DNA of 33,902 nucleotides from Thermoanaerobaculia bacterium. Its GTDB lineage: Bacteria; Acidobacteriota; Thermoanaerobaculia; Gp7-AA8. A program made the translations under genes and the position numbers. Within the stretch, counting starts at the first letter, position 1; every line of letters starts with the position of its first letter. Below, in pieces: positions 6,097 through 15,891 of the stretch. The notes below the pieces were generated by a model that saw nothing but the letters and a program-made list of their open reading frames with translations, searched no databases and was not told the DNA's origin. The DNA lies in NCBI GenBank assembly GCA_016650215.1, contig JAENWF010000175.1, positions 1 to 33,902 of the forward strand, given 5' to 3'.

Positions 6097-7688
6097 TGCT
6101 TGACGCACAATCGATGAGCGAGCTCCGCGATGCCTTCGTGGCGGAGTCTGAGGAAGGGCTGTCGTCCGCTGAAGCGGCGCTGCTGGTTCTCGAGCGGATG
6201 CCCGATGACGAGGAATCGCTCGGTACAGTTTTCCGCGCGGTGCACACCCTCAAAGGCAACGCGGGAATCTTCGACTTGAGCGCTCTGGCAGCAGTCGCTC
6301 ACAGTATGGAAGAACTTCTGGGTCGTCTGCGGGAGCGAACGCTGCTCGTAACTCCTCCGGTTGTGACCCGTCTGCTGCAGGGGATCGACGTTCTGCGGGG
6401 AATGCTGCACGAGGAGCGTCGCGAGCTCGCAGGGACCGAGCGCGAATTGATCGGCAGTCTCGCGGATCTGGGACGAAAGGACGAACCAGAGTCATCGAAA
6501 GCGCCCTCGTTTTCTTCGCTGAGAAAACAGGCGCGTACGGTCCGCATCGATCTTGCCCGCCTCGATCGTCTTCTCGATCTCACCGGAGAGATCGGAGTGG
6601 CCCGCGGCCGGACCACGCAACTCCTCGAGGGAGATTCAGTCCAGAAAAATCCAATTCTCGAAACCCATCGTGACGGAGACCGGCTTCAGGTCGAGTTGCA
6701 GGAACTGGTGATGAAGTTACGGATGGTGCCGGTTGGTCCCGTCTTCCGCCAGCTCGTGAGGACTGTCCGCGATACCGCGCGCGCTCTCGACAAGGAAGCT
6801 GATCTTCACATTGAAGGAGAGGATGTCGAAGTCGATCTCACGATCGTCGAGTCTCTGAAGGATCCGCTCGTCCACTTGATCCGCAACAGCCTCGATCACG
6901 GGATCGAGAAGGCGGACGTGCGGCGGCAACTCGGGAAGAAGTCTTCGGGCCGCCTCGTCCTCCGCAGCTTCCATGATGCGGGTTCGATCGTCATCGAGAT
7001 GCTCGATGACGGAGCCGGCCTGCAGAGAGATCGAATCACTGCGCTCGCGCGGGAGCGCGGACTCATCAGCGCCGATGCTGTGCTTTCGGATGACGAGGTG
7101 TACGAGCTCGTCTTTCATCCGGGGTTCTCCACCGCGGAATCCGTCAGCCAGGTTTCGGGACGCGGCGTCGGCATGGACGTAGTGAGGCGCAACATCGAAT
7201 CGATTCAAGGGACGGTGTCGATCGACAGCACCCCCGGCGCCGGCACCCGAACGACGATGCGCCTGCCGTTGACGCTCGCCGTCATCGATGGTCTTCGCGT
7301 CGAGTCGGGCGGCGAGTCGTATGTCATTCCGATGCAGGCTGTGCTCGAGACGATCGAGTACAAACCGGCATCAGGGAATGGCTCGCTGATCGCTCTTCGT
7401 GACGAGACCATCCCGGTGCTCCCGCTCTGGGCGAGAAACGGAGCCGGCGGCGAGACACCGGCTCGTCGCAATGTCGTCATCGTCCGTCACGGAACGGGCC
7501 GCGCGGGGCTCGTCGTCGATCACCTCCATGGCGAATGCCATGCCGTCGTCAAGCCGCTGGCGCGGCCACTCAGAGGAATTCCAGGGATCTCCGGCTCGGC
7601 CATTCTGCCGAGCGGGCGAGTCGCTTTCATCGTAGACGTTCCCGGCCTGCTTCAGGCCGCGATCAAAGGAGCAGCACATGTTCGGTAG
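6096..7688 (+). CDS. cheA: CheA chemotaxis histidine kinase (no P2 domain)
   Basis: This 530-residue autokinase reads the chemoreceptor array. Domains in order are: P1/Hpt (about 1-110) with H50 in [12 protein letters not shown]; a short linker; P3 dimerisation (about 145-205); P4 ATPase (about 206-390) with N264 in [18 protein letters not shown] and GRGVGMDVV from G355; and P5/CheW-like (about 395-530). The CheY-docking P2 domain of E. coli CheA is missing, which is common in non-flagellar systems and gives slower or direct P1-receiver transfer. Phosphate could go to the receiver at 4456, CheB, or the activator at 14316. The ATG at 6096 overlaps the cheD stop; the 3' end overlaps the MCP gene by 11 bases. 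Confidence 0.95.
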   Translation: MLDAQSMSELRDAFVAESEEGLSSAEAALLVLERMPDDEESLGTVFRAVHTLKGNAGIFDLSALAAVAHSMEELLGRLRERTLLVTPPVVTRLLQGIDVLRGMLHEERRELAGTERELIGSLADLGRKDEPESSKAPSFSSLRKQARTVRIDLARLDRLLDLTGEIGVARGRTTQLLEGDSVQKNPILETHRDGDRLQVELQELVMKLRMVPVGPVFRQLVRTVRDTARALDKEADLHIEGEDVEVDLTIVESLKDPLVHLIRNSLDHGIEKADVRRQLGKKSSGRLVLRSFHDAGSIVIEMLDDGAGLQRDRITALARERGLISADAVLSDDEVYELVFHPGFSTAESVSQVSGRGVGMDVVRRNIESIQGTVSIDSTPGAGTRTTMRLPLTLAVIDGLRVESGGESYVIPMQAVLETIEYKPASGNGSLIALRDETIPVLPLWARNGAGGETPARRNVVIVRHGTGRAGLVVDHLHGECHAVVKPLARPLRGIPGISGSAILPSGRVAFIVDVPGLLQAAIKGAAHVR

Positions 7689-9516
7689 GTTGAAGTTTGC
7701 ACACAAAATCATGGCTCTGCCGCTCATTGCGGCCTTCGCCCTCGTCCTCATTCTGCTGACGACCGTGTTCTCGGTCTCCCGGACCGAGTCACTCAGCAGA
7801 ATGATCGCTGTCGGGTACTTCCCGGCCATCAGCCTCCATCGCGATCTCGATGAGACAGTGACGTCGATCCAGCGCACGCTTCAGGATGCCGCGGCCGCTC
7901 ACGACATGGCCGGCCTCGAGGAAGCCGATCAACTCAAAGAGCAGTTTGTCTCGCGCCTGATGAAGGAGCGCGCCAATCCCGCGATCAACGCCGCAGAAGT
8001 CGCGCGCCTTCAGGGGCTCGTTGATGACTACTACGGTCTTGGACGGGAGATGACGCTGCGCATGATCAGTCAGGAAACCGGCGTGAGCTTCAATCAGTCG
8101 CTCGAGGAGATGCGGCGCCGGCAGAACGCGCTTTCCTCCGCCCTGCAGACGTCGCGGAGGCAGGCCGAGAGCAACATCGATGGCGCCTTCGCGGAAGTGA
8201 GGAAGCTGCACAGCGACACCCAGTGGCTCGTGGTCGTGATCAGCGTGACATGTCTGATTCTGCTTGCCGGACTGTCGTTGATGTTGATCCGCAACCTTAC
8301 CCGGCCGTTGAATGAGGCGGTGGAAGTGGCGAACCGGCTGGCCGAGGGAGATCTCGCCGCAAAAATCGAGACTCGATCCTCCGATGAGATCGGAAAACTG
8401 CTTTCGGCGATGAGCCGGATGGTGGCTTACTTCCAGGAGACCGCAGCCGTCGCAGAACGCATCTCCCGCGGCGACGTTACATCGACGGTCACGCCGCGAT
8501 CCGACAAGGACACGCTTGGTCACTCATTCCGCGAGATGGTGAGCTATCTCCAGGAAATGTCGTCCATCGCGAATTCGATCGCGGCCGGCGACCTCACCTC
8601 GACGATCACGCCTCGATCGAAACGCGACAGCCTCGGGCTGGCCCTCCGCAAGATGACTTCGAATCTCGGACAGATGATCGGCGACATTCGAGCCGGCGTG
8701 GCGACGTTGACCACCGCCTCGAGCCAGGTGTCGGCAACCGCCCAGAGCGTCTCGCGCGGTACGAGCAGTCAGAGCGCTTCCGTAGAACAGGCGAGCGCGA
8801 GTCTCGAACAGATGACTGCGTCCATTACGCAGAACGCAGCCAACAGTCGCGAGATGCGCGACATGGCGGTGCAGGGCGCACGCGATGCCGAGCTCAGTGG
8901 CAGAGCGGTCGAGGAGACGATGGAAGCGATGCGCGAGATCGCGCAGAAAATCTCGATCGTCGAAGACATCGCGTACCAGACAAATCTTCTGGCACTCAAC
9001 GCGGCGATCGAAGCCGCACGTGCTGGTGAAAACGGGCGCGGCTTTGCCGTCGTCGCCAGTGAGGTTCGGAAGCTCGCCGAGGGAAGCCAGGCGGCTGCCA
9101 AGGAGATCGGAGGACTGGCGTCGACGAGTGTGAGAGTTGCCGAGAAGTCCGCGGCGGCACTCAACCAGCTTGTTCCCTCAATTCACAAAACCGCCGAACT
9201 CGTGCAGGAAGTCTCCGCCGCTTCGAACGAACAGTCGGGTGGCGTCGCCCAGATCAATCAGGCGATGGGACTCGTCGACCAGATCACGCAGCAGAACGCT
9301 TCGGCTGCGGAACAGCTGTCTGCAACTGCCGAAGAGCTCGACGGACAGGCTAAGACACTTCGCCAGCGCCTGGAGATTTTCACGCTCGCGGATCGGGGTG
9401 ATCGCTCTGCGAAGAAGCGTCCGCAACTGGCCGAGGTCCCGGAACTGGATGTCGATCCGGAGCTCGATGAAGAGCCGTTGCTCGCCCTCGCTGCGAACGA
9501 CTTCGAGAGGTTCTAA
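7678..9516 (+). CDS. Methyl-accepting chemoreceptor with poly-HAMP and C-terminal tether
   Basis: A 612-residue transmembrane receptor. TM1 is about 10-32, a helical periplasmic sensor about 33-180, and TM2 about 182-204. HAMP 1 (about 205-257) is followed by two further HAMP-like repeats containing [18 protein letters not shown] and [18 protein letters not shown]. The signalling hairpin (about 340-560) carries the conserved tip with [20 protein letters not shown]. After a flexible acidic linker the protein ends DFERF, fitting the x-aromatic-x-x-aromatic pentapeptide that docks CheR/CheB (NWETF in E. coli). The periplasmic domain is all-helical and its ligand unknown. It is the only receptor in the operon. 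Confidence 0.94.
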   Translation: MFGRLKFAHKIMALPLIAAFALVLILLTTVFSVSRTESLSRMIAVGYFPAISLHRDLDETVTSIQRTLQDAAAAHDMAGLEEADQLKEQFVSRLMKERANPAINAAEVARLQGLVDDYYGLGREMTLRMISQETGVSFNQSLEEMRRRQNALSSALQTSRRQAESNIDGAFAEVRKLHSDTQWLVVVISVTCLILLAGLSLMLIRNLTRPLNEAVEVANRLAEGDLAAKIETRSSDEIGKLLSAMSRMVAYFQETAAVAERISRGDVTSTVTPRSDKDTLGHSFREMVSYLQEMSSIANSIAAGDLTSTITPRSKRDSLGLALRKMTSNLGQMIGDIRAGVATLTTASSQVSATAQSVSRGTSSQSASVEQASASLEQMTASITQNAANSREMRDMAVQGARDAELSGRAVEETMEAMREIAQKISIVEDIAYQTNLLALNAAIEAARAGENGRGFAVVASEVRKLAEGSQAAAKEIGGLASTSVRVAEKSAAALNQLVPSIHKTAELVQEVSAASNEQSGGVAQINQAMGLVDQITQQNASAAEQLSATAEELDGQAKTLRQRLEIFTLADRGDRSAKKRPQLAEVPELDVDPELDEEPLLALAANDFERF

Positions 9517-9986
9517 TGAGGCAGATCCTGACTTTTGTTGCCGGCGGGTCCGAGTATGGGATGGCCATTGAGGCCGTCCGTGAAATTGCGGAGCCGCGCG
9601 CCATCGCGACCGTTCCATCAGCTCCAGCGTGGCTGCGCGGCGTCATGAACCTGCGCGGTTCGGTCGTGCCGGTCGTAGACCTGTCGGTCAAGCTTGGCTG
9701 CGGTCCGACGACCGAGAGCCGTCGCACCTGCCTGGTCCTCGTCGAGATCGAAGTCGCGGGAGAGACCTCGCCCATGGCGGTGATGGTGGACGCCGTGCGA
9801 CGGGTCGTAGACCTCGACACGGAGGTGCAGCAACCTCCGGCGTTCGGCGCAGGGGTTGCGATCGATTTCATTTCCGGGACGACTCGCATCGGAGAGCAGC
9901 TCGTCATTCTGCTCGACATGCACAAGATTCTGGGCACCGGCACGATTTTCGACGCGCGCCAGATCATGGCTGGGGGAGTCGCATGA
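9516..9986 (+). CDS. cheW: CheW coupling protein
   Basis: The 156-residue protein is a single CheW domain, the SH3-like adaptor that couples receptors to CheA. Seen features are LTFVAGGSEYGMAIEAVREI at the start, PAWLRGVMNLRGSVVPVVDLSVKLG in the middle (the receptor/CheA contact region) and the VDAVRRVVDLDTEVQQPP and LVILLDMHKIL strands at the end. Length is normal for the family. Its start overlaps the MCP stop by one base (TAATG) and its end overlaps cheR by four, so the MCP, CheW and CheR are made in linked amounts. Confidence 0.95.
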   Translation: MRQILTFVAGGSEYGMAIEAVREIAEPRAIATVPSAPAWLRGVMNLRGSVVPVVDLSVKLGCGPTTESRRTCLVLVEIEVAGETSPMAVMVDAVRRVVDLDTEVQQPPAFGAGVAIDFISGTTRIGEQLVILLDMHKILGTGTIFDARQIMAGGVA

Positions 9987-10831
9987 ACGCGGATGCGATC
10001 CGCTCGATGACGGACTCGGAGTTCCGGGCGCTGCGCGATTTCGTCTATCAGCACGTCGGGATTTTGATGACGGAGCAGAAACGCGAGTTGTTGACCGCGC
10101 GGCTTGTCCGCCGGGTTCGCACTCTCGGACTCGACCGCTTCGGCGCGTATCTCGACGTCGTCGAGCGGCACCGCTCCGAGCGCGACGAGATGATCGATCG
10201 AATCGTCACGAATGAGACGAAGTTCTTTCGTGAGCCTTCGCAGTTCGATTATCTGGAGAAGGCGATCATTCCGCGGTGGCGTGCCGACGCCGATGCGCGT
10301 CACCGCAATCGGCATGTCCGAGTCTGGAGCGCAGGGTGCTCGATGGGCCAGGAGCCGTACTCGATCGCAATGATCCTTCTATCGGAGCTTCCTGGTTGGA
10401 CGGTGGAGGTCGTGGCAACCGACATTTCCAATCGCGTTCTGCGTCAGGCCTCCGAAGCGGTCTGGCCGATCGACAAAGCCACTGAGATTCCGCGGCAGCA
10501 TCTCGAGAAGTACATGCTGCGCGGCGTGCGCACGCAGGAAGGAACGATGCGGGCGGGTGAGGCTCTGCGAGCGGTGGTTCGTTTCAAGCGCCTCAATCTG
10601 CACGAGACGCCTCCTCCCGATCTCGGTTCGTTCGATCTGATCTTCTGCCGGAATGTGCTCATCTACTTTGACGGCAAGTCGCGCCGGGTCGCCGTCGACC
10701 GTCTGCTCTCGCACCTTCGTGATGACGGCCATTTTTTCCTGGGGCATTCGGAAAGCCTGCTGAACTCCGGTCACCCGCTGCGGCCCGTGTCTCCTTCGGT
10801 CTACACGTGGAAGGGGAGACTCCATGCCTGA
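9983..10831 (+). CDS. cheR: CheR chemoreceptor methyltransferase
   Basis: The 282-residue enzyme transfers methyl groups from S-adenosylmethionine to receptor glutamates. The N-terminal helical domain (about 10-80, FRALRDFVYQHVGILMTEQKRELL) is the CheR_N fold. NETKFFREPSQF leads into the methyltransferase domain, where VWSAGCSMGQEPYSIAM is the SAM-binding loop and DLIFCRNVLIYFD is the post-motif signature. GGGGGAG lies just before the ATG at 9983, giving a good ribosome-binding site. It ends SESLL...YTWKG. The receptor gene two positions upstream carries a matching pentapeptide tether. Confidence 0.95.
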   Translation: MNADAIRSMTDSEFRALRDFVYQHVGILMTEQKRELLTARLVRRVRTLGLDRFGAYLDVVERHRSERDEMIDRIVTNETKFFREPSQFDYLEKAIIPRWRADADARHRNRHVRVWSAGCSMGQEPYSIAMILLSELPGWTVEVVATDISNRVLRQASEAVWPIDKATEIPRQHLEKYMLRGVRTQEGTMRAGEALRAVVRFKRLNLHETPPPDLGSFDLIFCRNVLIYFDGKSRRVAVDRLLSHLRDDGHFFLGHSESLLNSGHPLRPVSPSVYTWKGRLHA

Positions 10832-11852
10832 GGTGCTCGTCGTCGACGACTCCGCGGTGGTGCGTCAGATGATGACGTCCATCCTCGGGGTCCTTCCCGA
10901 TATGAACGTCGTTACCGCCGCGGATCCGATGATCGCCATGCGGAAGATCGAGCAGCGGCGTCCGGATGTCATCGTGCTCGACATCGAAATGCCTCGAATG
11001 AATGGACTCGTATTCCTTCGCAAGATCATGAGCGAGGATCCGATCCCTGTCGTGATCTGTTCGAGCATGACGACCGCGAACAGCGAAGGGAGCATGCAGG
11101 CGCTGCAACTCGGAGCTGTCGACGTGCTGCTGAAGCCGCGTCTTCTCACGGATGCTGCCGTGCTCCTCGTCGATACGATTCGTGCGGCGGCGCAGGCAAA
11201 CGTCGGCCGGCGCGTCCGGCGCGGTGCGGTACCGCTCAACTCGTTGCCGGAGCATCGCCGAAGTCCGGGGCTGGTGGTCATCGGTGCATCGACCGGCGGA
11301 ACCGAGGCGCTGAAGATCGTGCTCGACGCGATGCCTGCCGACGGACCTCCGATGGCGATCGTCCAACATATGCCGGAGCGTTTCACCTCCGCGTTCGCTC
11401 GGAGATTGAACGAGAGCTCGGCGATGGAGGTTCGCGAAGCGCGTGACGGCGACTTGCTGCGGCGAGGTCTTGCCCTCATCGCGCCAGGGGACAAGCATCT
11501 TCGCGTCGTGCGGCATCCATCAGGGCTCGTTGCGAGAGTCGCTGCGGGAGAGCTTGTGAGCCGCCACCGTCCAAGTGTCGACGTCCTCTTCGGGTCCGCC
11601 GCGCAAGTCGCTGGCCCCTCGTTTGTCGCGGTGCTCATGAGCGGCATGGGTCGCGATGGCGCGAACGGGATGATGGAGCTGCGAAAGGCCGGAGCATTCA
11701 CAATCGCGCAGGACGAGAGCACGAGTGTCGTGTTTGGCATGCCGCGGGCGGCCATCGAGGCCGGCGCAGCTTGTGAGGTCATGGCAATCGAGCGGATTGC
11801 GGACGCGATTCTGTCGGTGCCGGCGCTCAGGCATCCGACGAATCGGGCATAG
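10824..11852 (+). CDS. cheB: CheB receptor methylesterase/deamidase
   Basis: This 342-residue two-domain protein removes methyl groups from receptors when phosphorylated. The receiver domain (about 1-120) has VVDDS and D53 in VLDIEMPRMNG. The linker is about 121-145, and the esterase domain (about 146-340) has the triad S156 (GASTGG), H182 (VQHMPERF) and D278 (MSGMGRDG). RPSVDVLFGSAA and FGMPRAAIEAG are standard family segments. The 5' end overlaps cheR by eight bases, with AGGGGAG as ribosome-binding site. Together with CheR and CheD it gives a complete adaptation module. Confidence 0.96.
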   Translation: MPEVLVVDDSAVVRQMMTSILGVLPDMNVVTAADPMIAMRKIEQRRPDVIVLDIEMPRMNGLVFLRKIMSEDPIPVVICSSMTTANSEGSMQALQLGAVDVLLKPRLLTDAAVLLVDTIRAAAQANVGRRVRRGAVPLNSLPEHRRSPGLVVIGASTGGTEALKIVLDAMPADGPPMAIVQHMPERFTSAFARRLNESSAMEVREARDGDLLRRGLALIAPGDKHLRVVRHPSGLVARVAAGELVSRHRPSVDVLFGSAAQVAGPSFVAVLMSGMGRDGANGMMELRKAGAFTIAQDESTSVVFGMPRAAIEAGAACEVMAIERIADAILSVPALRHPTNRA

Positions 11853-11853
11853 A

Positions 11854-14319
11854 ATGACGTGTTCCAATTCATCAATGAACACTCATTTCTCCATACCTGC
11901 TGAGTGGGGGGAGGAAGTTCTCCGGGAGATTTTCCGGCACACTCCAATTGGTGTCGTCCTGTCGGATCTGCACGGGCAGATCTTCGAGCTGAACGACGCG
12001 ATGGCGTCGATGCTTGGGTATCCGCGGTCTGAATTTCTGGGCGCGGAACTGTTTCGCTTCTTTGCAGCCGGCGAGGCTCCCCTTGCTGAGGTCAACATGA
12101 GCCGGCTTCGAAACGGCGAGGTAGGAAGCGTTGAGGTCATGCGCAGCCTCGTTCACCGGGATGGCTCGACGGTGCATGCAAAACTCACGGCGTCAGTGGT
12201 TCGCTCGAGAACGGGTGAACCGATCTGCGGACTGGGGCTCTTCGAGAACGTGACGAGCCGCGTGCTCGCCGACCAGGTATTGCGCGAGAGCGAAGCTGCG
12301 CACCGCGATCTCGTCGAGGCCCAGTCGGACATGATCGTCCGCGGCAAAATTGATGGGACGCGCCTTTTTGTGAACGAAGCCTATTGCCGATTCATGGGCC
12401 GTTCGCGCGAAGAGCTGCTGCGGGAGTCGTTCCTGCCCGTAATCCACGACAACGATCGTGCTGCGCTGGAGCGCGACATGGCGGCTCTGACTCCGGACAA
12501 TCCAATTCGGGAGAGCGAGCATCGGATGATCGGCGGCGAAGGCGTCGTCCGGTGGCATCACTGGACGAGCCGGGGATTCTTCGATTCAGCCGGACGTCTT
12601 TCGGAGATTCAGGCTGTAGGGCGCGACATCACCGAAGAACGAGAAGCGCAGGAACTGCTACGCAATAGCGAGGAAAACTATCGGCGGCTGTACCAGGCCT
12701 TGCCGGTGGCCGTGTGGGAAAGCGACATGAGCCAGGTGATCGCGGAGTGTCGGCGCCGTGGCATCGATACCCCGGAAAAGCTCATCGAAGCGGTGAAGAA
12801 CGATCCAGCGTTCTTCGGCGCGCTCGCGCGCAACGTCCGCCCCGTCAATGCGAACGAGGCCGCTTTTACGATGACCGGCGCATCGTCATTGCCGGGAATT
12901 CTCCAATGGCTCATCGCCCGATATACCCCGGAGGCGCAGCAGGCCTACGTTCGCGGCGCCGCCGAGTTGTTGCTTGGCGATTCACCTGTCGTCGAGGTCG
13001 AGGTGCCGCTCTGCACTCCGGAGGGAGAGCGCGTAGACCTGTTGCAACGGCTTGCGCGTTCACCTGACTGGTATGCGAATCCGCGCCTGATGGCGATCAA
13101 CCTCAACGTCACCGAGAGACGGCGCATCGAACGCGAGCTCGCTCACCGGACTCAGGTTCTGGAAGAAGCCGAGGTCCTGGCGAAAATCGGCAGCTGGGAG
13201 TGGGACCCATCGGCCGATCGCCTCTATGGCTCAGCTGGTTTCTGGCGGATCGCCGAGGGAAGCTCGCATGCTCGCTTGAGCACGTTCGAAGACACCGTCA
13301 GCTGCATTCATCCCGATGATCGGGAGACGCTCAGACAAAGGATCGACACCCTTCTTCAAACCGGCCACGACGTGGAAGGAGGAGCTGAAACCGACATCAG
13401 GCTGGTCCATCAGGACGGGACTGTGCTTGTTGGCCGCGGAGTCGGGTTCGCGGAGCGCGACAGTTCGGGGAAAACGCTCCGAATCATCGGCGTGTTGCTC
13501 GATGTGACAGAGCAGCGCCGGATCGAACAGTCATCGCAGCGCGAGAGGGAGGCCCTGACCAGAGCCGACAAGATGATCTCGCTCGGGGTGCTCGTGGCCG
13601 GCGTAGCGCACGAGATCAACAACCCGAATCACTACATCACACTGAATGCTCCGCTGTTGCGCGGGGTCTGGCGTGACGTTCAACCGATTCTGGAGGAGTT
13701 CGCGGCCGCGACTCCGGATTTCAGAATCGCAAATCTCCCATGGGATGAAATGCGGACCGAAGTGCCGGCGATCATCGATGAGATTGCGCTCGGAGCGGAT
13801 CGCATCGCGAGCATCGTCGCCGAGTTGCGCCGCTTCGGCCGTGATTCCGGCTCAGGTTCTCGCAAGCCGGTGTTTCTGAACGACGTGGTTGGCGGGTCGA
13901 TGCGTCTCCTCGCGACTCATATCCGCAAAGCGACCGGCAACTTCTCTCTCGAGCTTGCCTCCGACCTTCCGCCGGTGCTCGGTGACGCCCAGCGCCTCCA
14001 GCAGGTCGTCGTGAACCTGGTTCTCAACGCATGTCAGGCATTGCCAAGCGCCGACCGCCTCGTGCGTGTGAGTACGCTCCGTGAGAACGGGTCGGTTCTT
14101 CTGCGCGTGGAAGACGAAGGGTCGGGCATTCCGGGTGAGATCCTCGACAAGATCACCGATCCTTTTTTCACGACCAAGCGCTCCAGCGGAGGCACGGGCC
14201 TCGGGCTGGCGGTCTCCGACCGGATCGTGAAGGAGCACGATGGTGAGCTCCGTTTCGACTCCAAAGTCGATACAGGTACCATCGTTACAGTCATCTTTCC
14301 CCCGATGGGAGTCCCATGA
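11854..14319 (+). CDS. Multi-PAS sensor histidine kinase
   Basis: An 821-residue cytoplasmic kinase without transmembrane segments or signal peptide. Four PAS domains are seen: about 25-140 (IFRHTPIGVVLSDLHGQI), about 145-265, about 275-415 and about 430-555. The third carries an inserted helical stretch (RRRGIDTPEKLIEAVKNDP) found in a PAS subgroup. The HisKA-like helix has H586 in GVAHEINNPNHY, and the ATPase domain shows VVNLVLNACQALP, VEDEGSGIP, FFTTKRSSGGTGLGLAVS. The start is uncertain: ATG 11854 is one base after cheB, ATG 11875 is an alternative, and neither has a clear ribosome-binding site. The stop overlaps the activator gene (ATGA), marking the two as a cognate pair. The PAS ligands are unknown. 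Confidence 0.92.
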   Translation: MTCSNSSMNTHFSIPAEWGEEVLREIFRHTPIGVVLSDLHGQIFELNDAMASMLGYPRSEFLGAELFRFFAAGEAPLAEVNMSRLRNGEVGSVEVMRSLVHRDGSTVHAKLTASVVRSRTGEPICGLGLFENVTSRVLADQVLRESEAAHRDLVEAQSDMIVRGKIDGTRLFVNEAYCRFMGRSREELLRESFLPVIHDNDRAALERDMAALTPDNPIRESEHRMIGGEGVVRWHHWTSRGFFDSAGRLSEIQAVGRDITEEREAQELLRNSEENYRRLYQALPVAVWESDMSQVIAECRRRGIDTPEKLIEAVKNDPAFFGALARNVRPVNANEAAFTMTGASSLPGILQWLIARYTPEAQQAYVRGAAELLLGDSPVVEVEVPLCTPEGERVDLLQRLARSPDWYANPRLMAINLNVTERRRIERELAHRTQVLEEAEVLAKIGSWEWDPSADRLYGSAGFWRIAEGSSHARLSTFEDTVSCIHPDDRETLRQRIDTLLQTGHDVEGGAETDIRLVHQDGTVLVGRGVGFAERDSSGKTLRIIGVLLDVTEQRRIEQSSQREREALTRADKMISLGVLVAGVAHEINNPNHYITLNAPLLRGVWRDVQPILEEFAAATPDFRIANLPWDEMRTEVPAIIDEIALGADRIASIVAELRRFGRDSGSGSRKPVFLNDVVGGSMRLLATHIRKATGNFSLELASDLPPVLGDAQRLQQVVVNLVLNACQALPSADRLVRVSTLRENGSVLLRVEDEGSGIPGEILDKITDPFFTTKRSSGGTGLGLAVSDRIVKEHDGELRFDSKVDTGTIVTVIFPPMGVP

Positions 14320-15707
14320 GCGATCCGATCCTCGTTGTCGATGATGAGCAAGCGGTACTGAACAGCGTCCGCCGGACGCTCAGAACCAGCGGATTCGACG
14401 AGGTTCTGATCTGTGCCGATCCGCTCAGCGTGATGCCTCTGCTCGAGGGCGGCCCGGTATCGCTGATTCTCCTCGATCTCGTGATGCCCGCGCTGAGCGG
14501 GCGGGAACTGCTCGAGAAAATCGTGACGGCATTTCCCGAAATCCCGGTAGTCGTGGTCACCGCGGAGCAGGATGCGCGAACGGCAGTCGACTGCATGAAG
14601 GCGGGGGCATACGACTATCTGCTCAAGCCCGCGTCGGCTGAAGAACTTCTCGCAACGGTACGGAGAGCGCTCGATCATCGCGAATTGCGCGAGGAAAACT
14701 CCCGTCTCCGTTCGACACTTCTTCACCAGGAGCTGACGCATCCCGAGGTTTTCGCCGCCATCATCACGTTAGATCCAGCGATGCATCGTGTGTTCTCGTA
14801 TCTCGAGGTAGTCGCGCGCGGATCGAACCCCGTTCTCATCACGGGCGAGAGTGGATCGGGCAAGGAACTGATGGCGCGGGCGCTCCACGAGTTGAGTGGA
14901 CGGCGGGGACCTTTCGTAGCGGTGAACGTCGCAGGACTCGATGACGCGATGTTCTCGGACACATTGTTTGGTCACAAGGCAGGAGCGTTCACGGGGGCAT
15001 CGATGCCACGCCGGGGCATGGCGGAGATCGCTTCCGGCGGCACGCTGTTTCTCGACGAGATCGGCGACCTGGGCGAGTCCTCGCAGGTGAAGCTCCTGCG
15101 TCTGCTGCAGGAGAAGGAGTATTACCCCCTCGGATCGGAGACGCCGAAGCTGCTCGATGCGCGCGTCGTCGCTGCCACGCATCAGGATCCCGCAAAGTTG
15201 CGGCGTGATCTCTTCTTCCGGCTCCGGGCTTACATGGTGCGAATTCCTCCCCTGCGTGATCGTGTGGGAGATCTGCCGTTGCTCGTCGAGCGTTTTGTGA
15301 ACGAGGCAGCGAAGGATCTCGGCAAGGCGCCACCGCAGGTTCCGGAACGTTTGTACCGCGTTCTGTCGCGTTACGATTTCCCCGGAAACGTGCGCGAGCT
15401 GCGCGCACTCGTATTCGATTCAGTGGCCCGGCATCTGAACGGGCCGCTGCCGCTCGATGCGTTCGCCGAGGCGCTTGGCATGGCGAGCGGGGATGACGCC
15501 GATGGAGTCGTTCCTTCGGAGTTTCTCGACAAGCAGATCTTTTCCGATCCTGCATGGCGAGAGCTCGAAAAAGCGAACCTGCTCAACGCGCTCCGCCGCA
15601 CGAACTGGAAGATTTCCGGCAAAGGTGGGGCGGCCGATCTGCTTGCCGTGCGGCCCTCGACCCTCGAGTCGCGCATGAGAGCATTTCGAATCGAAAAGCC
15701 GCGGTAA
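14316..15707 (+). CDS. NtrC-family sigma-54-dependent response regulator
   Basis: This 463-residue activator drives open-complex formation at sigma-54 promoters. The receiver domain is about 1-120, with D54 in LILLDLVMPALSG. The AAA+ domain is about 145-375: Walker A GESGSGKE near residue 177, the sigma-54 contact loop GAFTGA at 223-228, Walker B GGTLFLDEIGDL and the DLFFRLRAYMVRIPPLRDR arginine-finger region. The C-terminal Fis-type helix-turn-helix (about 420-460) has NWKISGKGGAADLLAVRPSTLESRM, split by an extra loop as in FhlA-like activators. It overlaps the kinase gene by four bases. Candidate sites lie upstream of its own operon (4304-4340) and of the next one (15726-15751). All residues needed for activity are present. 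Confidence 0.95.
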   Translation: MSDPILVVDDEQAVLNSVRRTLRTSGFDEVLICADPLSVMPLLEGGPVSLILLDLVMPALSGRELLEKIVTAFPEIPVVVVTAEQDARTAVDCMKAGAYDYLLKPASAEELLATVRRALDHRELREENSRLRSTLLHQELTHPEVFAAIITLDPAMHRVFSYLEVVARGSNPVLITGESGSGKELMARALHELSGRRGPFVAVNVAGLDDAMFSDTLFGHKAGAFTGASMPRRGMAEIASGGTLFLDEIGDLGESSQVKLLRLLQEKEYYPLGSETPKLLDARVVAATHQDPAKLRRDLFFRLRAYMVRIPPLRDRVGDLPLLVERFVNEAAKDLGKAPPQVPERLYRVLSRYDFPGNVRELRALVFDSVARHLNGPLPLDAFAEALGMASGDDADGVVPSEFLDKQIFSDPAWRELEKANLLNALRRTNWKISGKGGAADLLAVRPSTLESRMRAFRIEKPR

Positions 15708-15725
15708 TGCCGCGCTCGCCGCTTC

Positions 15726-15751
15726 TCGTGAAATCTGACGAAAAGTCGCGA
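15726..15751. promoter_or_regulatory. Candidate activator binding cluster for the porin operon
   Basis: TCGTGA, TGACGA and TCGCGA start at 15726, 15736 and 15746, exactly ten bases apart. The last one sits in GAAAAGTCGCGA, which is also present at 4309-4319. The cluster ends 74 bp before the -24 element at 15825, against 76 bp for the chemosensory operon. It begins 19 bases after the activator gene's stop codon. Confidence 0.55.
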
Positions 15752-15824
15752 TAACCGGCCAACTCCCTTTCGGCCGATTCTTCTCAAATCACTACAAATA
15801 GGCGACTTACTACGCGACGGCCCA

Positions 15825-15840
15825 TGGCAGCTGCGTTGCG
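15825..15840 (+). promoter_or_regulatory. Sigma-54 promoter of the porin operon
   Basis: TGGCAGCTGCGTTGCG has the -24 GG and -12 GC pairs at the exact sigma-54 spacing, with TGGCA and TTGC intact. Transcription is predicted near 15851, leaving a 40-base leader with GAGGAG before the porin ATG. The element lies 118 bp downstream of a sigma-54 activator gene. Confidence 0.68.
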
Positions 15841-15891
15841 TTTCAGCTCTCCAAGCGGGACGGGATTATCCGACCCGCATGAGGAGAAAAG

